A stretch of 27,186 bases of DNA. Source: RUG572 sp051884915. GTDB taxonomy: Bacteria > Verrucomicrobiota > Kiritimatiellia > RFP12 > UBA1067. The notes below the pieces were generated by a model. That model did no database searches, was not told the DNA's origin, and saw only the letters and a program-made list of their open reading frames with translations. Shown here in pieces: positions 9,264 to 16,125 of the stretch. The stretch is taken from assembly GCA_051884915.1 (NCBI GenBank), contig JBJEWF010000019.1, forward strand, positions 1 through 27,186, read 5' to 3'. Numbering within the stretch: the first letter of the stretch is position 1; every line of letters begins with the position of its first letter. Made by a program: the position numbers and the translations under genes.

Positions 9264-9300
9264 CCATACTTTGGCAGTTTCCACGATGCGGACGGAGCGG

Positions 9301-10803
9301 CTATTTTCGAGTCCGGCGCCCGGCGGGCGCCTGCCGGGCGATCTCGGCGAGAACCTTATTGACGGCATCCAGGCGGAAGCCGCCGCGCGGATCCGGACCA
9401 AACGTGATCGTCACGTCGCCGACCCGGTAGGTCAGTTCCGGACTCTCGCACCCCTCGACCTTCTTCTCTTCGGGCTCCACCTTGTAGCGCTTCGTCAGGA
9501 TCCTGCGAACGACGTTGAAATATTCCCCGTCGTCCAGCCCTTCCACGCCGCCCTCGCTGGCCAGGCGAACCGCGAACACGCCGCCGCGATGGGGGTCGAT
9601 GTCGGCCCGGCCATGGTCGAATCCCATGAAAACCGGACACTTCGCGCGCCGGTAGTCCAGGAAGAACCCCTTCACGCCGTGCTGCGGATTGTCGATTGGC
9701 GTCAACGGCTTGGCCTTGAACGCGAAGCGCAGACCGCAGAAGGACGTCGGCGTCTCCGGCGAGAACTTTTTCATTTTCACCCCCGCGAAGGACGCGAGTT
9801 CGCCCTGGGGATAACGCTTCGAGTCCAGCAGTTTGCCCGCGTCCGTCGCCTCGGCGGCAAGCGTCTCCCGGCGAAGCGCGTCGGACTCGGCTTTCGCTTC
9901 GAGCTTCATGTCCTCCCGCTCGACGACAAGTTTCAGATCCTGCCCGTATTCGCCCACGGTCACCGTCGACTTTCCGATCGGGAAGACGAACTCGCACCCC
10001 ACCCGCTTCGTGTAGTACGGCTGCGTCGCAAAGGCCTTGCGCTGGAAGCGCCCTTTCAGGTAGACGACGATGTTCGTTGTTTCCGGATCGTGGAATTCGC
10101 CGAACTTGAACGCCAGTTTGCGGCTGAACTCAATCCGGTACGGCCGGCGCGTCTTGGGCGTCACCCAGACGACGGGCGTGGTTCCCAGCGTCATGAACGG
10201 CTTGGCGAGCGCCGGACCGAAGACGGCAAACGTCACCCCCCGGTCCTCGATGGTTTCGCCGTCGCGAAGAACGGGTCCCCAATAGACGGGATTTCCGTCC
10301 TTGAGCGGTTCCGCGAATTTGATGCCCGCGAACCCGGCCAGCGGCTTCGCGTTCGGATCGTTCCGCGCCGCCTCGATTTCCGCCAGCACGGCCTTGCGCG
10401 CGGCAAGTTCCTCCGCCCAGAGTTCTTCGGGGGTCTTCTCCTTCGGCTTCGGCGCAACGGTCTTTTTCTTCGCCTCCTCTTCCGCCCGCCGGCGCGCCTC
10501 CTCCTCGGCTTTGAGGCGGGCCTGCTCCGCGGCGGCCTTCTTCGCCTCCTCTTCGGCCTTGAGGCGGGCCTGCTCTTCGGCGGCCGCGGCCGCACGGCGG
10601 CGTTCGGCGGCGGCGCGACCTGAAATCGCCTGCCATCCGAAATATCCGCCCGCGGCGACGACCAGCAGCAGAATGACGGCGGGAACGATCGACTTTTTCT
10701 GCCTGGGGCCCTCGTTCGTCAACGGCCGCGTCGCAGGGCGGGACGGGGAAATCCGCTGTCCGTCAGTTCTTGTTCTTGTGACACGAGGTACAGGCCTGTC
10801 CAT
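9301..10803 (-). CDS. membrane-anchored protein with TolA-like charged helix, unknown function
   Basis: No named family was recognised. The 500-aa product has a basic N-terminus, one transmembrane helix (IVPAVILLLVVAAGGYFGW, about residues 42-60), and a long Ala/Glu/Lys/Arg helix containing an imperfect repeat around EQARLKAEEEAKK, as in TolA or TonB-like spacers. The rest is a periplasmic region with two related-looking halves, each containing a phrase like LAGFAGIKF and LASFAGVKM. The frame extends up to 10854, but the ATG at 10803 has AAGGA 8 nt upstream and is preferred. It then overlaps the upstream gene by 41 bp, indicating translational coupling. It is the last gene of the DUF1549-DUF1501-PPC operon. 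Confidence 0.72.
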   Translation of the reverse strand: MDRPVPRVTRTRTDGQRISPSRPATRPLTNEGPRQKKSIVPAVILLLVVAAGGYFGWQAISGRAAAERRRAAAAAEEQARLKAEEEAKKAAAEQARLKAEEEARRRAEEEAKKKTVAPKPKEKTPEELWAEELAARKAVLAEIEAARNDPNAKPLAGFAGIKFAEPLKDGNPVYWGPVLRDGETIEDRGVTFAVFGPALAKPFMTLGTTPVVWVTPKTRRPYRIEFSRKLAFKFGEFHDPETTNIVVYLKGRFQRKAFATQPYYTKRVGCEFVFPIGKSTVTVGEYGQDLKLVVEREDMKLEAKAESDALRRETLAAEATDAGKLLDSKRYPQGELASFAGVKMKKFSPETPTSFCGLRFAFKAKPLTPIDNPQHGVKGFFLDYRRAKCPVFMGFDHGRADIDPHRGGVFAVRLASEGGVEGLDDGEYFNVVRRILTKRYKVEPEEKKVEGCESPELTYRVGDVTITFGPDPRGGFRLDAVNKVLAEIARQAPAGRRTRK

Positions 10804-12838
10804 GCGTGTGGTCCTTGTTCTTCTTGTCGTGACAGGCCGTGCACGCCTGGCCATTGCTGTGGCTTGCCCTCTTCTTCTTCATCGGCGAGACGCCGCCTTT
10901 GCCGTCCGCGCCATTGCAGGGCAGATGCGGCAGGGGATGCGGATTCTGGTAGACGATGTCCGACTCGTGCGGCGCGCACAGGAAGAAGCCGATCTGCGGC
11001 AGCAGATGCGTATACGCGAACGCCTGTTCCGCCGAATCGCACGGCGTGACGCGAACCGTCACCTTCTCGCCGTTCGGCCGTTCGCCCGACGCCGTGATCT
11101 GGATGCACGTGATGCCCTTCAACTCCTTCTTGGGCGAAATCGTCACCTCGGTCTCCACTTCATCGTCGTCGTAGAAGCCTCCGGAGACGTCGTAGTCGTC
11201 CGTGCTGTCGAAGACGATCGGCCCCTTGAACCCGCGCCGCAGCACATGCGCCTTGAACCGCGCGCCGCGGCCGCCGCCCACGACAAACGCGGACGTCGAG
11301 GAATAGACCTCGAACGTCGGCTTGTACGGCTCCATGCAGAGAACGTAGTCGTAGTTTTCGGCACCGGCGCCAATGCGGTCGGACACCGTCACGCAGTAGC
11401 GGCCCGGCTCCATGAACTTCCAGGTCCCCACCGAATCGCATTCCGTCTGCGTCACGCTGCCCACGTAGAGCATGTTCGTCTTGATGATCGGCTTGTCGTC
11501 GTCGCCGACGTTCTTCAGCGAATAGAGACGCCCCGGATCGTCATCCCAGACGGCCAGCCGCGGCGCGGCCTTGAGCGGCAGCTTGCCCATGGGTCCGTAG
11601 AGTTTCAGCACGCCGTCCACCGGCGAACCCAGACGGCGGGCGAAAAGCTCGAACTTCCACTCGCCCGGCTCCTTGATGTCGAGGAAATGGCGGTCTTCCC
11701 GCTTCGGCGTGTTCAGCGTCCCCTTCTTCAGGATCCGCTTGCCGTCCGCCGGAGGCGGAACATGGGCCGCCGCCGGCGGGAAACATTCGAACGCACGCTG
11801 TCCGGGAGTGAACGGAACAAGGTCGTCGTCGCGGAGATGGCACGAAATCATGTAGACGCAATCCTGACGGCCGCGGAACAGGTTGTCGTGGATGTCCAGA
11901 CGGTAGACGCCGTCCTTCGGAACCGCATAGGTCAGGATCGGATCGGGCAGATAGTAGAAGTCGTCGGCGAACGCCACCTCGCGGCCGTCGGCGTCGTAAA
12001 GCCGGATGGCGGGATTGAACCAGCCCGGCACGGCATCGCCCTGGAACGGCATGAATTCGCGGCCTTTCACGTCGCAGACGAGATGCTGGCCCTTCTTGAG
12101 GCGCAGTTTGAAGGAGTCCGTCTCGCCGGGCCAGGCCTGGCCGTCGATATGCACGGGCGGCGTCAGCACGTCCAGTTCCGTCGGAAGATGCAGGATGGCG
12201 GGGAGCTTCCGGCGCTTGTACTCCTCGCGCGTGGGGATGACGAAAAACCGCTCGCAGGCATGCGGCTCCTTGGTGATGAAGAACGAATGCGGCGCGCTCG
12301 CGCCATTGTCGTCGAAGATGACGATGTCGCGCCGGCCGGGCGTCGCCGTCGGCTTCGCCTCGACGTCCAGGAGCACGAGCTGGTCCAGGGCCGGCGTCGC
12401 CTGCGGATAGCTCTCCGGCGTGGACCACCAGCGCCCGATGATCTGCATTTCAAGATCGTCGCGCTCGTCCAGATACGGCCACCACAGGCATTCCTCCCAG
12501 TCCGACTTCTCGTCCAGCGCCTCCGGCGGCAGATCGCGGTGCTTCTTGTCCTTCCCCTCGATGATGTCGTAGAACCATCCCATGATCCAGCCGGGCTGGG
12601 TCTTGCCCGGCGCGCGGGGGAAATTGGGCACGCGGACGATTTTCGTGATCTCGACGCCGTCGCCCGTCACGTACGCGCCCTTCACGCCGCCCATGCCCGT
12701 ACCGCCCACGAGCACGCGCAGCTTCGTTCCCGCCTGCATGCTGCTGGGGAAATAGTAGCCCGGATAGGGAATGGCAAAAGCCGCCATTGAACACGCGGCG
12801 AACAGGACCGTCGCCAGCCGGAAGCGGATGTCAGACAT
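10763..12838 (-). CDS. secreted double-PPC-domain protein with two C-terminal CxxCH motifs
   Basis: The 691-aa product has a Sec signal peptide (FRLATVLFAACSMAAFA, cleavage likely before IPYP). An N-terminal region lacking a recognised domain is followed by two bacterial pre-peptidase C-terminal (PPC)-like β-sandwiches. One lies at about residues 225-320 (FNPAIRLYDADGREVAFADD...) and one at about 380-490 (FELFARRLGSPVDGVLKLYG). Such domains are common in PVC secreted proteins. The C-terminus carries two copies of GQACTxCH: C666/C669/H670 and C683/C686/H687, the covalent heme-c signature, each followed by Lys/Asn/His-rich sequence. Its start overlaps the DUF1501 stop by 8 bp (ATGTCTGA). A zinc-binding role for the four cysteines is the alternative to heme. 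Confidence 0.78.
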   Translation of the reverse strand: MSDIRFRLATVLFAACSMAAFAIPYPGYYFPSSMQAGTKLRVLVGGTGMGGVKGAYVTGDGVEITKIVRVPNFPRAPGKTQPGWIMGWFYDIIEGKDKKHRDLPPEALDEKSDWEECLWWPYLDERDDLEMQIIGRWWSTPESYPQATPALDQLVLLDVEAKPTATPGRRDIVIFDDNGASAPHSFFITKEPHACERFFVIPTREEYKRRKLPAILHLPTELDVLTPPVHIDGQAWPGETDSFKLRLKKGQHLVCDVKGREFMPFQGDAVPGWFNPAIRLYDADGREVAFADDFYYLPDPILTYAVPKDGVYRLDIHDNLFRGRQDCVYMISCHLRDDDLVPFTPGQRAFECFPPAAAHVPPPADGKRILKKGTLNTPKREDRHFLDIKEPGEWKFELFARRLGSPVDGVLKLYGPMGKLPLKAAPRLAVWDDDPGRLYSLKNVGDDDKPIIKTNMLYVGSVTQTECDSVGTWKFMEPGRYCVTVSDRIGAGAENYDYVLCMEPYKPTFEVYSSTSAFVVGGGRGARFKAHVLRRGFKGPIVFDSTDDYDVSGGFYDDDEVETEVTISPKKELKGITCIQITASGERPNGEKVTVRVTPCDSAEQAFAYTHLLPQIGFFLCAPHESDIVYQNPHPLPHLPCNGADGKGGVSPMKKKRASHSNGQACTACHDKKNKDHTHGQACTSCHKNKN

Positions 12839-14111
12839 AGATCTCCTTCAGGCGGCCGCACGCGGACTTCGTCTTGGGATTCATCACCGGACCATATTCC
12901 TTCAGCCACCTCGGGTTCGGCAGACGGTCGTCGGGATCGACGCCCGCAAGTTCCATGATCGAGCCGAGGAAGTCCTGCGGCGTGACGGGACGCTCCTTCA
13001 CATGGTCCGTCGTGTCGTCGCTCTCGCCGACGACCTGCCCTCCCTTGAAGCCGCCGCCCGCCACAAGCGCGGAAAAGCAACGCGGGAAATGGTTGCGCCC
13101 GCCGTTCCACGGCGGCTGGCGGTCGACTTTCGGCACCCGGCCGAATTCCCCGCTGAGCCACACGATCGTCGAATCCAGGAGATTGCGCTCGCTGAGATCC
13201 CGGAGCAGCGCCGACACGGCCATGTCCATTTCGGCCGACGGCCGCTTCATCGTCTCGAAATGCTTCTTGTGCGAATCCCAGCCGTTGTAGTTGATCGAGA
13301 CGTACGGCACGCCGTACTCGACCAGCCGGCGGGCCACCAGCAGCTGCTGGCCGATTTCCGTATAGCCGCCGCCCTGCGTCGTTCCGTAGCGCTTGCGGGT
13401 CGCCTCCTTCTCGCGGGACAGGTCGAACGTCTCCGCCGCGCGGCCGAGAATGATCTGCCGCGCCGCCGCGCCGGCGGCCTCGAACTCGTCGTCGGGGGGC
13501 AGGCGGTCCAGACGCGCGCAGCGGTCGAAACGCGCCTTGATGGCGTCCTTCGTCAGGCCGCCGGGCGGGACGATGCCGTCGACCTCGAACGTCGGCGCGG
13601 CGGCGCGGCCGCCCGTCACCAGCGGCGCATACTGTTCGCCGAGAAAGCCGACTTCCGAGAACCGGCCCTTGGCGCCCGTCAGAATCACGAACGGCGGAAG
13701 ATCGCCTTCGTAGCGCAGGTCGGCCATGACCGAATTCGTCTTCCTCCCGTCCAGCACGCGCGAGGAGGAAATCAGCGCGCCCAGGGCCGGGAAGGTCACG
13801 CCGCCGCCCGGATTGCGGCCCGTCTGCATCAGATAGGTCGCCGTCTCGTGGCCCGGATAGGGATGGGTCAGGGAGCGGACGATCGAATAGAGATCCGCGC
13901 ATTTGGCGAGTTCGGGCAGCCATTCGTGGATCTCGAAGCCGGCATTGGTCTTGATCGACTTGAGCCCGTTGTTGTAGTCGTTCGGCGCGCTCGGTTTCGG
14001 GTCGAACGTCTCCAGCTGGCTCGGGCCGCCCCAAAGCCAGATTTCAATCACGCTCTTCGCGAATTTCCGGGAACGGGACGTCGAAGGGGTGGAAAGTGCG
14101 GAGTTGCTCAT
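12831..14111 (-). CDS. DUF1501 family protein without a signal peptide
   Basis: DUF1501 proteins are alkaline-phosphatase-fold relatives of unknown activity, abundant in PVC bacteria and usually paired with DUF1549/DUF1553 proteins. The 426-aa product shows the family's typical opening, VIEIWLWGGPSQLETFDPKP, followed by PGHETATYLMQTGR, DGRKTNSVMADL, WDSHKKHFETMK, IVWLSGEFGRVPK, GRNHFPRCFSALVAGGGFKGG and TPQDFLGSIMELAG near the end. Members normally begin with a Tat signal, but here only about 16 polar residues precede the mature domain. The start is fixed by a 4-bp ATGA overlap (14108-14111) with the stop of the upstream gene, so translation is coupled. Confidence 0.92.
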   Translation of the reverse strand: MSNSALSTPSTSRSRKFAKSVIEIWLWGGPSQLETFDPKPSAPNDYNNGLKSIKTNAGFEIHEWLPELAKCADLYSIVRSLTHPYPGHETATYLMQTGRNPGGGVTFPALGALISSSRVLDGRKTNSVMADLRYEGDLPPFVILTGAKGRFSEVGFLGEQYAPLVTGGRAAAPTFEVDGIVPPGGLTKDAIKARFDRCARLDRLPPDDEFEAAGAAARQIILGRAAETFDLSREKEATRKRYGTTQGGGYTEIGQQLLVARRLVEYGVPYVSINYNGWDSHKKHFETMKRPSAEMDMAVSALLRDLSERNLLDSTIVWLSGEFGRVPKVDRQPPWNGGRNHFPRCFSALVAGGGFKGGQVVGESDDTTDHVKERPVTPQDFLGSIMELAGVDPDDRLPNPRWLKEYGPVMNPKTKSACGRLKEIYV

Positions 14112-15430
14112 ATGCGGTAGAGGAATTCACGGGAGTTGAGGAGATGCCACGCGACGTCGCGGGCGTTGATTTTGTTCTTCCGGTCCAGATAGAAGAGTTC
14201 GTCCTTCACCGGCGGACGCGCCAGAAAGCGCAGATAGAGGTCCTTGATCTGCTCTTCGTGGGACAGGGCCGCGAAATCGGCCTTGCGGACCATGGCGCCC
14301 AGATCGCGCCACAGCTTGCTGGAGTTGTAGAGGTAGAGACGCATCTTCGGCGTGATCTTGGTGTTGCGTTCCTCCAGCAGCCCCGAATCGCGGGCGGGAC
14401 GGCCGAACAGAAGCAGGAAGGCGCTGGAAATCGACCCGTCCTCGACAAGCACCGACTTGCGCGCGGGCGGCAGGAACGAGAACGGTTCCGGCGCGATCGA
14501 CGTGAACGAACGATGCGCGCCCGTCAGGCTGCAGATGACGTCGTCCAGCACCTCCGCGTCCAGCCGCCGCGCCGGGAAGCCGCCCTTGCCCGGACCGCGA
14601 CGGTAGTCGGGCTGCGTCACGACGTGGCGCAACAGCGGTTTCAGCCGCCAGCCGCCCGCGCGGAACGCGGACATCCACCGGTCGACGGTGCCGCTCGTCG
14701 CCTTCGTCCCGTAGATCCAGTAGTGGACGCGGTGAATCGGCGTGGCGAAGAACTTCGGGGCCAGACGGCCCTCCAGCAATTCCATGAACGCCTCGGGCGT
14801 CGCGTCCTCCGGCCCGTCGTCCAGATAGACGATCACTTCCTTCCACTCGCGCGTGCTCTTCCAGCGCACGCGCGAGAAGTAGCGCGCATACTCCTCCGTC
14901 GGCTCCAGCAGGAGACTGGTCGAGATGGCCTCGGACAGCCCTTCGGGCGTCTTGCGCGCGGCAGCCCGCAGGAAGTTCGACTCCGGCTGGCGGAAATCGC
15001 TCCCGCGCCCGTAGAGCAGCGCCCGCGCAAAATCGTTCCACGGCTCGTCGTTCTTGATGGAATCGCGGATGCGGCGATGGTAGACGTAGACGGCATTCGG
15101 CCAGAGATTGATCGGGAACTCGGATTTCACGCGCAGGAAATCGCAGTAGCGCATGCTCCAGTAGTCCGCGTAATCGTCGCTGTCCAGCAGCTCGTCGACC
15201 AGCTTCTCGAACTTGTGAATGCCGCGGGCGGCCACGTACTTCTCGACCTCCTCGCGCGTCGGCGTCCGGCCGCACAGGTCGAGATAAATCCGCCGGCACA
15301 TCAGGAAGTCCGCGGCCTTGCCGCCCGTGGGCGCAAAAATCTTCGCATTCGAGCTGGCCGCCGCCAACCCCTCCTGCACCAGGGCCAGAGCGGCCGCACC
15401 GCCGATAAACGATCGACGCGAGATGTCCAT
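14108..15430 (-). CDS. DUF1549/DUF1553 protein with a Tat signal peptide
   Basis: The 440-aa product has DUF1549 at the N-terminus (RRIYLDLCGRTPTREEVEKY...YADYWSMRYCDFLRVK...WNDFARALLYG) and DUF1553 at the C-terminus (RRLDAEVLDDVICSLTG, FGRPARDSG, and the closing DVAWHLLNSREFLYRI). The ATG at 15430 is preferred over the longer frame to 15562. It has AAAGGA 8 nt upstream and directly opens a twin-arginine signal, MDISRRSFIGGAAALAL, ending in LAAA. The planctomycete-type cytochrome c domain (PSCyt1) that often precedes DUF1549 is absent. It is the first gene of the four-gene operon, reading away from the CBM48 gene. Confidence 0.9.
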   Translation of the reverse strand: MDISRRSFIGGAAALALVQEGLAAASSNAKIFAPTGGKAADFLMCRRIYLDLCGRTPTREEVEKYVAARGIHKFEKLVDELLDSDDYADYWSMRYCDFLRVKSEFPINLWPNAVYVYHRRIRDSIKNDEPWNDFARALLYGRGSDFRQPESNFLRAAARKTPEGLSEAISTSLLLEPTEEYARYFSRVRWKSTREWKEVIVYLDDGPEDATPEAFMELLEGRLAPKFFATPIHRVHYWIYGTKATSGTVDRWMSAFRAGGWRLKPLLRHVVTQPDYRRGPGKGGFPARRLDAEVLDDVICSLTGAHRSFTSIAPEPFSFLPPARKSVLVEDGSISSAFLLLFGRPARDSGLLEERNTKITPKMRLYLYNSSKLWRDLGAMVRKADFAALSHEEQIKDLYLRFLARPPVKDELFYLDRKNKINARDVAWHLLNSREFLYRI

Positions 15431-15521
15431 TCGACACATCCTTTCTCGGAAGACGCGACCCGCCCGCCCATCGCGCGCGCGAAACGCCGCCTCTTCAAAT
15501 CGCTGACTAAAAAGCCTCGCC

Positions 15522-15550
15522 ATTATACCCAATTCCAGCGGATCGGACAA
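15522..15550 (-). promoter_or_regulatory. promoter of the DUF1549-DUF1501 operon
   Basis: On the - strand TTGTCC (15545-15550) is followed after 17 bp by a perfect TATAAT (15522-15527). Transcription would start near 15515, giving a leader of about 85 nt. It is divergent from the CBM48 promoter, and both share an A/T tract at 15566-15584. Confidence 0.65.
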
Positions 15551-15597
15551 GTCTGTGGCCACACTAAAAAAAAAAATATTTTTTCGCAGTTTCCGTC

Positions 15598-15627
15598 TTG
15601 ACGTCAGCCAGGATAAAAGTGTATAAT
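15598..15627 (+). promoter_or_regulatory. strong sigma70-type promoter of the CBM48 gene
   Basis: TTGACG (15598-15603) and TATAAT (15622-15627) are separated by 18 bp. An A11-TATTTTTT tract at 15566-15584 lies about 50-68 bp upstream of the predicted start near 15634 and could act as an UP element. The leader is about 55 nt. Confidence 0.75.
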
Positions 15628-15688
15628 CTTTGCCTATTTTTCGAGGGAAAAACTGAAGTTTCCTTTTTCAATGAAAGGTAGGTGGGAA

Positions 15689-16048
15689 ATGAGGATTAAG
15701 AGCAAAGCGGCCGTCAAGACCGTGACCACGAAGAAGGCTCCGTGCGCGAAGAAGGGCACGGTGGCGGCCAAGCCGGCCAAACCGGCCGAGAAGAGCGTGA
15801 CGTTTACGCTCCGTGCCGAAGCGGGCAAGACCGTGTACCTCGCGGGTTGCTTCAACAAGTGGAATCCCGAGGGCAAGAAAATGCTCGACAAGAAGAACGA
15901 GGGGCTCTACACGACGACCATCAAGCTTCCCGCCGGTCGTCATGAATACAAGTTCGTCGTCGACGGCACGTGGTGCGCCGATCCGGAGAATCTTGACTAC
16001 GTGCAGAACGAGCACGGCACGCTGAACAGCGTGATCGTCGTCAAGTAA
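15689..16048 (+). CDS. small stand-alone CBM48/AMPK-β-type glycogen-binding protein with lysine-rich tail
   Basis: The 119-aa product has two parts. Residues 1-35 form a Lys/Ala/Pro-rich tail (KAPCAKKGTVAAKPAKPAEK) like those of histone H1-type bacterial proteins. Residues 36-119 form one early-set carbohydrate-binding domain: VYLAGCFNKWNPEGKKM, GLYTTTIKLPAGRHEYKFVV, DGTWCADPEN, ending in SVIVVK. This matches the glycogen-binding domain of AMPK-β and branching enzymes, which binds α-1,4-glucans. No catalytic domain is attached. The ATG at 15689 is chosen over 15671 because AAAGGTAGGTGG lies just before it. The gene is monocistronic, with a good promoter and terminator. A regulatory or glycogen-granule role is inference. 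Confidence 0.82.
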   Translation: MRIKSKAAVKTVTTKKAPCAKKGTVAAKPAKPAEKSVTFTLRAEAGKTVYLAGCFNKWNPEGKKMLDKKNEGLYTTTIKLPAGRHEYKFVVDGTWCADPENLDYVQNEHGTLNSVIVVK

Positions 16049-16076
16049 GTTCCATTCGCCGGCGAAGGAAACGAAG

Positions 16077-16104
16077 AAGGCGGGGTTGCGGCCCCGCCTT
16101 TTTT
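16077..16104 (+). terminator. Rho-independent terminator of the CBM48 gene
   Basis: A perfect 9-bp stem AAGGCGGGG / CCCCGCCTT with a 6-nt loop is followed by a run of T to 16104. The reverse strand lacks a T-run after the stem, so it acts mainly on the + strand. A separate 12-bp palindrome TTCGCCGGCGAA (16055-16066) precedes it. Confidence 0.93.
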
Positions 16105-16125
16105 GTCGGCGCGGTCCGCCGGTCC

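Noticed and set aside
10804..10854. Start of the TolA-like gene at 10854
   Set aside because: No ribosome binding site there, and the overlap would be 92 bp; the ATG at 10803 has AAGGA at 8 nt.
14096..15601. 501-codon + strand frame opposite the DUF1549/DUF1553 gene
   Set aside because: Low-complexity Arg/Ala-rich translation with no domains; the - strand frame has a Tat signal, a ribosome binding site and family motifs.
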